Positions 31,331-38,172 of a DNA stretch of 47,464 nucleotides are shown piece by piece; the first letter of the stretch is position 1; every line of letters starts with the position of its first letter. Location of the stretch: assembly GCA_013426785.1 (NCBI GenBank), contig JACDZI010000019.1, positions 1 through 47,464 on the forward strand, read 5' to 3'. The stretch is from Rhodocyclaceae bacterium. GTDB lineage: Bacteria > Pseudomonadota > Gammaproteobacteria > Burkholderiales > Rhodocyclaceae. The notes below the pieces were generated by a model that had not been told where the DNA came from, did not search any database, and saw only the letters and a program-made list of their open reading frames with translations. The position numbers were made by a program, and so were the translations under genes.

Positions 31331-31344
31331 GGCCTGGATTTAAG
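31319..31344 (+). repeat. 13-bp tandem duplication at the cmr3 stop
   Basis: GCCTGGATTTAAG occurs twice head to tail, so the TAA stop context of cmr3 is doubled before the cmr4 ribosome site (AGAGGAGA). Confidence 0.8.
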
Positions 31345-31355
31345 AGGAGAACCCC

Positions 31356-32267
31356 ATGTTTGAAGCACAATCCCTGTTGTTCTATTGCTGCCTGACGCCG
31401 CTGCACATGGGCGCTGGTACGGCCATCGGCGCCATCGACAACCCGATTCAGCGCGAAGTCCATAGCGGCCATCCGCTGATCGCCGGCTCGGGCATCAAGG
31501 GCGCGCTGCGCCATCATCTCGCCCGTTCATGGAACAAGCACGACGACATCAAGCGCCTGTTCGGCCCAGAAAAGGACGCCTCGGAACATGCCGGCGCGCT
31601 GGCCTTCAGCGATGCCCAGCTGGTCGCCTTCCCGGTGCGCAGCCTGAAAAGCACTTTCGTCTGGGCCACCTGTCCCTACGCGCTGGCGCGACTCAAGCGG
31701 CTGGCCGCCAACGCCGGCATCGCGGCAGACTGGACGATCCCGAAAGTCGGCGCTGGCGAGACGGCGTCAGCCTCCGACAACACCCTGTCCGGCGACAGAC
31801 TGATCCTCGAAGCATTCGAATTCAAAAAGACTGGCGACTGCGCCGCCATCGCCGCGTGGCTCGCCGACCATGCCCTGCCGCCCGGTACCGCGCATGACTT
31901 CTTCCGCGCCAAGCTCAAGGGCGATCTGGTGGTGCTCGACGACGGCGACTTCTCCCACTTCGTCAAGAACGCCACGGTGGTCGAGCCGCATGTGCGTATC
32001 GACGACGAGACGGGAACCGCAGCCAAGACCGGCCTCTTCTACACGGAGAACCTGCCGCCCGAATCGCTGCTCGCCGGGCTGGCGCTGGCCAGCATCGAGC
32101 GCGGCAAGGGCGACCGCGAGAAGCTCGCCGCCAGAACCATCCTCGCCCGTCTGCTCGACGGCAACGGTGCAGGGCAGGCCGGCATCAAGGACAGCGCCGT
32201 GCAGATGGGCGGCGACGCCACCACCGGGCGCGGCCTGGTATTGATCCATCCGGCGATGGGGGCTTGA
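31356..32267 (+). CDS. cmr4: Cmr4, backbone and target-RNA nuclease
   Basis: Cmr4 forms the repeated backbone of the complex and cuts target RNA every six nucleotides. The 303 residues start with the Cas7 hallmark CLTPLHMGAGTAIGAIDNPIQ. Asp28 in the IDNPIQRE segment matches the catalytic Asp loop of the family. The GSGIKGALRH glycine-rich region follows, and VQMGGDATTGRGLV is near the C-terminus. Residues 130-137 (KVGAGETA), in the thumb-side region, come from a dispersed repeat copy. It is preceded by a strong AGGAGA site. Confidence 0.95.
   Translation: MFEAQSLLFYCCLTPLHMGAGTAIGAIDNPIQREVHSGHPLIAGSGIKGALRHHLARSWNKHDDIKRLFGPEKDASEHAGALAFSDAQLVAFPVRSLKSTFVWATCPYALARLKRLAANAGIAADWTIPKVGAGETASASDNTLSGDRLILEAFEFKKTGDCAAIAAWLADHALPPGTAHDFFRAKLKGDLVVLDDGDFSHFVKNATVVEPHVRIDDETGTAAKTGLFYTENLPPESLLAGLALASIERGKGDREKLAARTILARLLDGNGAGQAGIKDSAVQMGGDATTGRGLVLIHPAMGA
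31742..31766 (-). repeat. Dispersed core repeat inside cmr4
   Basis: A reverse-orientation core copy that reads KVGAGETA in Cmr4, the same peptide as in Cas10. Confidence 0.6.
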
Positions 32268-32269
32268 AC

Positions 32270-32656
32270 ATGGCGCAAACACTCGACCAGCAACGCGCCG
32301 CTTTCGCGTGGGATAAGGCCAAGACTTGCTCTGAGGAATATCGCAAGCTTGCCAAGGGCGCACCGGCCCTCATCATGGGCAACGGCCTGATGCCGTCGCT
32401 CGCGTTCTGGCAATCGGCCGGCAATGAAACTTCGCAGCGCGGTAAGGCTGGCAAGGAATTCTGTGGCGACTTGCTGGCTTGGCTCGTGAAGCGATTTCAG
32501 ACTCACAAAGTGTTCACACCCATGCCGCACGATTTCAAGACCGCTCTGGATGCCCTGCACGCGAAAGCCGACAGCGCGTTTTACATGCAGGCCACCGACG
32601 AAGCTCTGGAATTCCTCAAATGGCTGCGGCAGTTCGCCGACGCCGCCAAGGAGTAG
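32270..32656 (+). CDS. cmr5: Cmr5, type III-B small subunit
   Basis: Cmr5 is the small all-helical subunit (Cas11-like) that stacks along the Cmr4 filament. The 128-residue protein starts TLDQQRAAFAWDKAK and has the family segments YRKLAKGAPALIMGNGLMPSLAFW and the C-terminal TDEALEFLKWLRQFADAA. ATG 32270 is preferred; a TTG at 32264 would overlap the cmr4 stop. It ends 7 nt before cmr6. Confidence 0.92.
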   Translation: MAQTLDQQRAAFAWDKAKTCSEEYRKLAKGAPALIMGNGLMPSLAFWQSAGNETSQRGKAGKEFCGDLLAWLVKRFQTHKVFTPMPHDFKTALDALHAKADSAFYMQATDEALEFLKWLRQFADAAKE

Positions 32657-32663
32657 GCCCGCC

Positions 32664-33797
32664 ATGCCTCACGCCGCCGTTCCCGCCTATGTCGGCCAGC
32701 AGTTCGTGGACTGCCCGCCCGGACACCGCTTCAATCTCTATTTTCCGATCTGGCGCGATGACTGGATCGCCGATAAAAACGGCAAAGCACCAGCGATCCG
32801 CGCCTGCACCAGCTTGCCTCCCACTGCCAAAAAGCTCCTCGCCGCCCTGCTTGCCCGCCAGCGCGCCCAAGCCGATGCGGTCAGCGCTCTGGTGCTTGAA
32901 GCCAAAGGGCTATCCCCCTTCGCCACCGGCCTCGGCAACGAGCACCCGGTGGAAAACGGCTTCGCCTTCCTCTCGCCCTACGGCCTGGCCTATCTCGCCG
33001 GTTCCGGCGTCAAGGGCGTCCTGCGCGCCGCCGCGCAGGAACTCGCCGGTGAAGCCAACCCACCACTCGACGAGGCCGACATCGAAGCGCTGTTTGGCAA
33101 GGAACCGCCCCCCGGCTGCCAGGACGCCGAACGCGGCGCACTGAGCTTCTGGGATGTCTTCCCCGACTGCGCCGCGCTGAGCGTCGAGATCATGACCCCG
33201 CACCACGGCGGCTACTACCAGAACGGCGGCACGCCCAACGACGCCGGCCAGCCCAACCCGATTCCTTTCCTCGCCGTGCCGCCCGGCGCGAAGTTCCAGT
33301 TCGTCGTCCAATGCGACGAACGCCGCTTGCCGGAAGCGCTCGCCAGCCGGTGGCAGGACGTCGTGCAGACGATCTTCATCCACGCCTGCGACTGGCGCGG
33401 CTTCGGCGCCAAGACGGCGGTGGGCTATGGCGCGCTGGCTTTCGATGCGGCTGCCGCCGCCCGCGCCCAGGAGGAGAAGTGGGCGGCGGCGGCGGCGGCG
33501 GCCCGCGAAGCTGCTCTGGTGGCGATGACGCCCAACCAACGCGTTATCGAAGACTTCCAGACCACCTGTGCGGCACGCCTTGAGCAACTGCGTGGCGGCA
33601 AGGATAGGCCAAACACCGTCATTCACCAGAAGGCCCGCGAACTGGCCAAGGCAGCACTCGAAGGCAGCGACTGGACGATCTCTGAAAAACAGGCGGTGGC
33701 CAATGCCATCGAAGAGTGGATTCCGCGACTCATTGAGCGCATGGACACCAAGGAAATACGCAAGAGCCTCAAGCTCGCAGCCTTGCGCACCCCATAA
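32664..33797 (+). CDS. cmr6: Cmr6, type III-B RAMP subunit with long C-terminal tail
   Basis: Cmr6 lies at the head of the complex next to Cmr1. The 377-residue protein has the RAMP motifs GLGNEHPVENGFAF, YLAGSGVKGVLRAA, and FGAKTAVGYGAL near the end of the RAMP domain (about residue 258). Beyond that is an Ala- and Glu-rich helical tail of roughly 110 residues (EEKWAAAAAAAREAAL, then TPNQRVIEDF) that exceeds a minimal Cmr6. The tail's role is unknown. Only 43 nt separate it from the AbrB-type antitoxin gene. Confidence 0.92.
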   Translation: MPHAAVPAYVGQQFVDCPPGHRFNLYFPIWRDDWIADKNGKAPAIRACTSLPPTAKKLLAALLARQRAQADAVSALVLEAKGLSPFATGLGNEHPVENGFAFLSPYGLAYLAGSGVKGVLRAAAQELAGEANPPLDEADIEALFGKEPPPGCQDAERGALSFWDVFPDCAALSVEIMTPHHGGYYQNGGTPNDAGQPNPIPFLAVPPGAKFQFVVQCDERRLPEALASRWQDVVQTIFIHACDWRGFGAKTAVGYGALAFDAAAAARAQEEKWAAAAAAAREAALVAMTPNQRVIEDFQTTCAARLEQLRGGKDRPNTVIHQKARELAKAALEGSDWTISEKQAVANAIEEWIPRLIERMDTKEIRKSLKLAALRTP

Positions 33798-33840
33798 TCT
33801 GCCACTACAATCAATTTATGCCATTTTTATAAATAATGTC

Positions 33841-34110
33841 ATGAATACTGCAACAATGTCACAAGGCGGACGCGTGGTCGTTCCCAAACCCTTGCGCGAA
33901 AAACTCGGCGTCAAGGAAGGCGACGAGGTGATCTGGACGGAAGTTGATGGTCAGATCGTGCTGACCTCGCGCAAACTCCAAGTGGAGCGGTCGCAGCGCT
34001 TTTTTTCCGAACTCATGGCCGACTACCAGGGCGACTCGCTGGTGGACGAACTCATCGCCGAACGACGCGCCGAAGCCGCACGGGAAGACAGTGAAAGCGC
34101 GGGCCAATGA
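33841..34110 (+). CDS. AbrB/MazE-type antitoxin
   Basis: An 89-residue protein with an N-terminal swapped-hairpin DNA-binding domain (ATMSQGGRVVVPKPLREKLGVKEGDEVIW), the AbrB/SpoVT/VapB-type fold. An acidic C-terminal tail (DELIAERRAEAAREDSE) would wrap around the toxin. It overlaps the next gene by ATGA, as usual for VapB-VapC pairs. The sequence just upstream is AT-rich (TTTTTATAAATAAT), unlike the rest of the operon, so the pair may also have its own autoregulated promoter. Confidence 0.85.
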   Translation: MNTATMSQGGRVVVPKPLREKLGVKEGDEVIWTEVDGQIVLTSRKLQVERSQRFFSELMADYQGDSLVDELIAERRAEAAREDSESAGQ

Positions 34111-34508
34111 GTGGCGAGCAGGTACTTGACGCCTCCGCCGTTCTGGCCTGGATACTGTGCGAACCGGGCGCGGAGCGCGTCACCGCACTCATGCTGCAAG
34201 GCAACTGCCTGATCTCCAGCATCAATGCGGCCGAAGCGGTGGCGCGGCTGGCCGACACGGGCCGGCCTGAAACTGCACTGCGTGAAGTGATCGGCCATAT
34301 CGGCGCCCGCCTGGTGCCTTTCGATGCCGCGCAGGCCACCGAATCCGGCCTGCTGCGGCCACGCACCCGCCACCTTGGCCTGTCGCTTGGCGACCGCGCC
34401 TGCCTCGCCCTGGCCCTCATGCAAGGCGCCAGCGTCATTACCGACGACCGGCCGTGGCTGGAACTGGCCGAACCGCTCGGCCTCGCCATCGAGTGCATTC
34501 GCCCTTGA
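34107..34508 (+). CDS. PIN-domain toxin (VapC-type ribonuclease)
   Basis: A 133-residue PIN-domain protein. The acidic residues expected for the Mg-dependent RNase site are in place: Asp8 (VLDASAVLAW), Glu43 (INAAEAVARL), Asp96 (SLGDRACLA) and Asp113/114 (ITDDRPW). VapC toxins cut specific tRNAs or rRNA when the antitoxin is lost. It overlaps the antitoxin by ATGA and cas6 by TTGA, so the toxin-antitoxin pair is physically locked into the cas operon. The RNA target is unknown. Confidence 0.88.
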   Translation: MSGEQVLDASAVLAWILCEPGAERVTALMLQGNCLISSINAAEAVARLADTGRPETALREVIGHIGARLVPFDAAQATESGLLRPRTRHLGLSLGDRACLALALMQGASVITDDRPWLELAEPLGLAIECIRP

Positions 34509-35440
34509 ATCCAGCGCTCCCCCTCGCCCGCTACCGCCTCGAATTCGAGGTCGAAACGCTTTTATGCCTGCCCGCCTACGCCGGCTCCACCCTGCGCGGC
34601 GCCTTCGGTGGCGCCCTGCGCGCCATCGCCTGCATGACGAAGCTGAAAACCTGCGAAGGCTGCCCGCTGCTACGCACCTGCCCTTACGCCACCGTCTTTG
34701 AGTCGCCCGCGCCGGCGGCCGGCCATGCCTTGCAGAAATTCACCCAGGTGCCGCACCCCTACGTCATCGAACCGCCCGGCTGGGGCGAAAAAGCCTACGC
34801 GCCGGGTGACATGCTCGCCTTCCATCTGGTCCTCGCCGGGCGGGCGCTGGACCAGTTGCCGCTGGTCCTGTGGGCCTTCGTGCGCGCCTTTCGCCACGGC
34901 ATCGGCAAGGGCGACGGCACGGCACGGCTGACGCGCGTCGTCCACCTCGGCAGCGCAGCAACCCTGGTCCTCGACGGCCCGGAAGCCACGCTGGCCCCCC
35001 ATGACAGCGCCGTCCCGCCAGCGCCGACTTTTGCGGGCGACCGCCTTAGCCTCGCCATCGACACCCCCCTGCGCCTGCAAAAGAACGGCCACCCCATCGA
35101 TGCCGCCGACCTGACGGCGCGCGACCTGCTGATGGCGCTGGTACGACGCATCGCCCTGCTCCATGAATTCCACGGCCCCGGCCCACTACCGCTCGACTTC
35201 AGCGCCCTGGCGCAAGCGGCCACCGGCATCGAAAGCCTGAAAGACCTGCACTGGCGCGACTGGACCCGCTATTCCAGCCGCCAGCAACAGAAAATGGTGC
35301 TGGGCGGCGTGGTCGGCCGCTGGACGCTCGCGGGCGATCTCACCCCTTTCTTCCCCTTCCTGCATCTGGGGCAATGGCTGCATGTCGGCAAGGAAGCCAC
35401 CTTCGGCATGGGCAACTATCGGCTGGAAACGCCCGCATGA
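34505..35440 (+). CDS. cas6: Cas6 pre-crRNA endoribonuclease
   Basis: Cas6 cuts the long array transcript within each repeat to leave the 8-nt 5' tag. The 311-residue RAMP protein has an N-terminal cysteine cluster (CEGCPLLRTCPY) common in this subgroup, and the C-terminal glycine-rich signature FLHLGQWLHVGKEATFGMGNY. The start is taken as TTG 34505, overlapping the toxin stop as TTGA; an upstream ATG at 34454 would overlap more. Residues 169-177 (AVPPAPTFA) come from a dispersed repeat copy. Without this gene the array at 44820 could not be processed. Confidence 0.93.
   Translation: MNPALPLARYRLEFEVETLLCLPAYAGSTLRGAFGGALRAIACMTKLKTCEGCPLLRTCPYATVFESPAPAAGHALQKFTQVPHPYVIEPPGWGEKAYAPGDMLAFHLVLAGRALDQLPLVLWAFVRAFRHGIGKGDGTARLTRVVHLGSAATLVLDGPEATLAPHDSAVPPAPTFAGDRLSLAIDTPLRLQKNGHPIDAADLTARDLLMALVRRIALLHEFHGPGPLPLDFSALAQAATGIESLKDLHWRDWTRYSSRQQQKMVLGGVVGRWTLAGDLTPFFPFLHLGQWLHVGKEATFGMGNYRLETPA
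35009..35032 (+). repeat. Dispersed core repeat inside cas6
   Basis: A plus-orientation core copy read in a frame different from the cmr3 copy, giving AVPPAPTF. Confidence 0.6.
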
Positions 35441-35730
35441 CCACCTTCTTCGTCACTCGCCACCCCGGTGCCCTCGACTGGGCACGCGCCAAGGGCATCG
35501 CCTTCGACCGCCATGTCACTCACCTCGACCCGCAGGAAGTCGGCGCTGGCGATACGGTGATCGGGTCCTTGCCGGTGCATCTGGCGGCGGAGGTTTGCAT
35601 TCGCGACGCGCGCTATTTCAACCTGTCGCTCGACTTGCCGGCCCATCTGCGCGGCCGTGAACTCGATGCAGCGACACTCGAAACATGTGCCGCGCGGCTG
35701 GAGGAATTTGACGTGAGGAAGTGTCCATGA
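35437..35730 (+). CDS. csx16: Csx16 (VVA1548 family)
   Basis: A 97-residue protein of the Csx16 family, found only with type III systems. It starts TTFFVTRHPGALDWARAKGI and contains HVTHLDP, the GDTVIGSLPVHLAAEVC segment and ARYFNLSLDLPAHLRGREL. The family has been proposed to degrade cyclic oligoadenylates (ring nuclease), which would switch off the neighbouring CARF effector. It overlaps cas6 and the CARF nuclease gene by ATGA on both sides, so all three are coupled. Residues 34-41 (EVGAGDTV) match a dispersed repeat copy, although a GD here is also family-typical. Confidence 0.88.
   Translation: MTTFFVTRHPGALDWARAKGIAFDRHVTHLDPQEVGAGDTVIGSLPVHLAAEVCIRDARYFNLSLDLPAHLRGRELDAATLETCAARLEEFDVRKCP
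35536..35557 (-). repeat. Dispersed core repeat (variant) inside csx16
   Basis: A reverse-orientation copy with GATACGG for GAGACGG, translated as EVGAGDT. Confidence 0.45.
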
Positions 35731-36845
35731 AGATTCATGTCTGCCTGGTGTCTGCCCAAGCCGCGCCGAATCTGCTGCCCACGCTCGACCCCGCGCTCAA
35801 GCCCGATGAAGTGGTGCTACTCGTCAGCGGCAAGATGCAGCCTGCCGCCGCATCACTGGCCGGCGTGCTCAAAGAGCTTGGGGTAAAAATCAACAGCGTG
35901 CCGATCGCGAACGAGCATGATTATTCGAGCATCGAACAAACCCTGCTCGACGTTGCCGCGATCCATGAGGGCCACGAAATCCACCTCAACCTTACCGGTG
36001 GAACAAAACTGATGGCTCTGGTCGCCCAGTCGGTGGCCAGCGAAGCGGGGTGGCGCAGCTTTTACGTCGATGTCGATACCGACACCATTGCCTGGATCGA
36101 TCGCAAAAATCCGCCGCAACCGCTTGGCGAACAACTGCGTTTGCGACACTACCTGCATGCCTACGGTTTTGAATTGCCCGCAGCGCCTGCCCGGCCACAA
36201 ATCAGCCGCGCCCAGCGGGACCTGACCCAGACGCTGATTTCCCAGATCGGCAGTCTGGAAGCGCCCATCACGCAACTCAACTGGCTGGCCCAGCAGGCGG
36301 AGGACCGAAGGAATCTCACCAGCACGATGAACCAGCAACAGGACAACCGCGGACTGGAAGCCCTGCTGCGCCATTTCACGGATGCCGAGGTGCTGCACGT
36401 AAAGGGCGACAGCATCGTCTTCCGCGATGAAGCCGCCCGCGATTTCGCCAAAGGCGGCTGGCTCGAGCACCACGCTTATGATCAAGTGGCTGGCTTGACC
36501 GGCCCGTTGAAGATTCGCGACAAGGCCCTCAATCTGACCGTCAGCAGCCGGGGCGTCGTCAACGAACTCGACATTGCCTTGATGGCGCGCAATCGCCTGT
36601 TCGTCATCGAATGCAAAACCGCCCGAATGGACAGACCAGAGGCACCCAAAGCCAATGACACCCTGTTCAAACTGGCCGAAGTGTGCCGGCGCGTCGGCGG
36701 GCTCGGTACGCGCGGCATGCTGGCCAGTTATCGCCCGTTACGCGAGCCCGAAAAGAAACTGGCGCAAGCGCTCAACATCGAACTGGTATGTGGCCGCGAG
36801 CTGTGCGAGCTGGACACACGTCTCAAAGCCTGGATCGGGCGCTGA
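35727..36845 (+). CDS. can2: Card1/Can2-type CARF nuclease (DUF1887 family)
   Basis: A 372-residue two-domain effector. Residues 1-150 are a CARF domain (HVCLVSAQAAPNLLPTL, LVSGKMQ, then the ligand motif LNLTGGTKLMALVAQ) that should bind a cyclic oligoadenylate. The C-terminal part is a PD-(D/E)xK nuclease with Glu280, Asp282 (NELDIALM), Glu295 and Lys297 (FVIECKTA) in place. Characterised relatives degrade single-stranded DNA and RNA when bound to cA4, slowing growth during infection. The start overlaps csx16 (ATGA) with AGGA upstream. It is the last gene of the first cas operon. Confidence 0.92.
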   Translation: MKIHVCLVSAQAAPNLLPTLDPALKPDEVVLLVSGKMQPAAASLAGVLKELGVKINSVPIANEHDYSSIEQTLLDVAAIHEGHEIHLNLTGGTKLMALVAQSVASEAGWRSFYVDVDTDTIAWIDRKNPPQPLGEQLRLRHYLHAYGFELPAAPARPQISRAQRDLTQTLISQIGSLEAPITQLNWLAQQAEDRRNLTSTMNQQQDNRGLEALLRHFTDAEVLHVKGDSIVFRDEAARDFAKGGWLEHHAYDQVAGLTGPLKIRDKALNLTVSSRGVVNELDIALMARNRLFVIECKTARMDRPEAPKANDTLFKLAEVCRRVGGLGTRGMLASYRPLREPEKKLAQALNIELVCGRELCELDTRLKAWIGR

Positions 36846-36850
36846 CCCCC

Positions 36851-36896
36851 GGCAAGCTTGCCGCGCCGTCCCGCCAGCGCCGACTTTTTGCATAAT
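36851..36896 (+). repeat. Long dispersed element, copy 1
   Basis: It begins with the 12-bp palindrome GGCAAGCTTGCC, contains the core GCCAGCGCCGACTTTTT and ends GCATAAT. It lies 5 nt after can2 and places CATAAT 8 nt before the ATG of the next gene. There is no ribosome site, so it may supply a -10 for a leaderless transcript. Confidence 0.7.
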
Positions 36897-36904
36897 CCGG
36901 CCGC

Positions 36905-37194
36905 ATGACCCCGCCCACCGCCTATTCCCGCCGCATCCTGCTCGCCGTCACCGGCCTGTCGCCGCAGATCGTCACCGAGACGCTCTACGCGCTGGCCCGC
37001 GACGGCGGCTTCGTGCCCGGCGAAATCCACCTGCTCACCACCCAGGAGGGCGCGCGACTGGCGAAAGCCGCATTGCCGCATCTGGACAGTAACCAGTTCC
37101 ATGCGCTCCTTGCGGATTACACCCGTGTTGTCGGCCCCGACAGCATCGGTGCCTTCGACAGCAAGGTAAAGTTCTCCCGTACCCCGGCTCTGCC
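36905..37194 (+). pseudogene. Internally deleted copy of the NE0113-family CARF gene
   Basis: The first 72 codons match the intact gene at 42024 almost exactly (RRILLAVTGLSPQIVTETLY to LLADY), including most bases. After that the homology jumps: TRVVGPDSIGAFDS resembles AGVVGRDSEAF near residue 292 of the intact protein, and the bases 37117-37143 match 42893-42919 at most positions. Roughly 220 codons are therefore missing. The frame then runs through a CRISPR leader and half repeat into the IS element and stops at 37360, so no functional protein is expected. Confidence 0.85.
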
Positions 37195-37274
37195 TGAAGA
37201 CAAGTCCGCGATGACCGCCAACCTTCTGCCCCCCCGCAACCTTCTGTTTTTAATTTGTTTTATAGTATCCGACG
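37195..37274 (+). other. Second CRISPR leader (remnant locus)
   Basis: AGACAAGTCCGC and ATGACCGCC at 37197-37219 match 44739-44760 with one change. The 17 nt before the repeat (TTTTATAGTATCCGACG) resemble those before the main array. Spacing to the repeat is 55 nt here and 59 nt there. It therefore is a leader of the same family. Confidence 0.8.
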
Positions 37275-37303
37275 GTCAGCAAAATGCCCTGAAAACAAAG
37301 GGA
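37275..37303 (+). CRISPR. Left part (29 nt) of an interrupted CRISPR repeat
   Basis: It is identical to the first 29 nt of the main-array repeat, GTCAGC through CAAAGGGA. The last 8 nt (37296-37303, CAAAGGGA) are the target-site duplication of the inserted IS element. The remaining 7 nt, TTGAGAC, lie at 40587-40593. Confidence 0.95.
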
Positions 37304-37328
37304 GGGTATCCGGATTTCGTGATTGAAA
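37304..37328 (+). repeat. Left terminal inverted repeat of the ISL3 element
   Basis: 25 nt starting GGGTATCCGGATTTC; it pairs with 40554-40578 with one mismatch. Confidence 0.95.
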
Positions 37329-37364
37329 ACCAGCCTACCGACAATGCCGTCACAGCATAGCAAA

Positions 37365-37427
37365 ACCGGAAATTGTGATTGACATAACAGTGATGCACTG
37401 TTATTATGAAACCGGAACATGTGATTG
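37365..37427 (+). promoter_or_regulatory. Passenger operon promoter and operator
   Basis: TTGACA at 37379-37384, a 17-nt spacer, and TATTAT at 37402-37407 form a near-consensus sigma-70 promoter. The spacer is a perfect palindrome, AACAGTG-ATG-CACTGTT (37386-37402). Two direct repeats of ACCGGAA..TGTGATTG (37365-37381, 37411-37427) flank it. This layout suggests autoregulation by a passenger protein. Confidence 0.75.
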
Positions 37428-37470
37428 TTGTACTTTGTAGAACCTATCTGTACCAAGGGAGGGCTTGATG

Positions 37471-37908
37471 ATGGATCAGCGACAAGAGATGGCCAGTGAA
37501 ACACTAGGACGGGCTATCAGCGAAGTTGTTCAGAGCGGCCTGTATGGCGCAGCGGAAGCCACTCATGCACGCGCATTCATCAATGGCGAACCGACCAACT
37601 TCATGGTCGTAGTCTTTGCTCAGACGCCAGAGGCTGCTGCCGCCATCAAAGAACGCGCTCTGACGGCTACGCCGCACGAGCGCACTGCCATCGATACGGA
37701 ACATCGAGGTATGGCAGGATTGGCTGATATGCTGGCTCAACAACCCGGCGGAAAGCCCTTCGTCTTCGATAATGGGCCGAGCTACAATCAATTCGTCGTT
37801 GGCCCAAGCGGCAGCGGTATGTCACATGCAGCCGCTGCTGAGGTAGTCAAGTCCAATTGCAAGATGTCCACCAAACTTCGTATCGCGCCTTCTGGACAGG
37901 AGTTGTAG
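37471..37908 (+). CDS. Unrecognised passenger protein (145 aa)
   Basis: No family was recognised. It starts at ATG 37471, 8 nt behind AAGGGAGG; two earlier in-frame starts (37465 TTG, 37468 ATG) are possible. The sequence is soluble, with MASETLGRAISEVVQSGLYGAAEA near the start and a Gly/Ser-rich GPSGSGMSHAAAAE near the end. It is the first gene after the palindromic promoter and lies 3 nt before the next frame. Candidate roles are operator-binding regulator or antitoxin component, both guesses from position. Confidence 0.6.
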   Translation: MDQRQEMASETLGRAISEVVQSGLYGAAEATHARAFINGEPTNFMVVVFAQTPEAAAAIKERALTATPHERTAIDTEHRGMAGLADMLAQQPGGKPFVFDNGPSYNQFVVGPSGSGMSHAAAAEVVKSNCKMSTKLRIAPSGQEL

Positions 37909-37911
37909 ATC

Positions 37912-38172
37912 ATGGGATCTATTGCCATACCAACTCGCGGACTCGCCGAGTACATCGACGACCTGGCGCGTGAGCATAATGTCCGTTACATTCGGACACC
38001 CAATGACGCCTTGGCCGATGTCATCACCCGATTGGCCGACGACGACGTGGTAATGGACGACGTGGAACTGCTACTGCTGGCGCTGGAACGTGCCGGCGTC
38101 ATCGCCAGCACGGATGTTGTGCCGCTGCACGTAAATTACCTGCGCGAGAAGTTCAATGTTCGATCCGTTTAA
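37912..38172 (+). CDS. Small passenger protein preceding Fic, candidate antitoxin
   Basis: An 86-residue acidic protein (LADDDVVMDDVELLLLALERAG) with AGGAG upstream. It overlaps the Fic gene by 17 nt, the tight coupling expected of an antitoxin-toxin pair. The inhibitory (S/T)xxxE(G/N) motif of known Fic antitoxins was not found, so the role is inferred from gene order only. Confidence 0.6.
   Translation: MGSIAIPTRGLAEYIDDLAREHNVRYIRTPNDALADVITRLADDDVVMDDVELLLLALERAGVIASTDVVPLHVNYLREKFNVRSV

Noticed and set aside
31319-31344. The 13-bp tandem duplication as a regulatory feature
   Set aside because: It is most simply a slippage duplication at the cmr3 stop and has no symmetry or promoter likeness.
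27246-33626. Long minus-strand frames across the cmr genes
   Set aside because: High-GC coding DNA leaves antisense frames open; the plus-strand genes have family motifs and coupled starts, the antisense frames do not.
36851-36896. Reading the long dispersed element as a Rho-independent terminator
   Set aside because: The GGCAAGCTTGCC palindrome is followed by GC-rich sequence, and the T-run comes more than 20 nt later without an adjoining stem.
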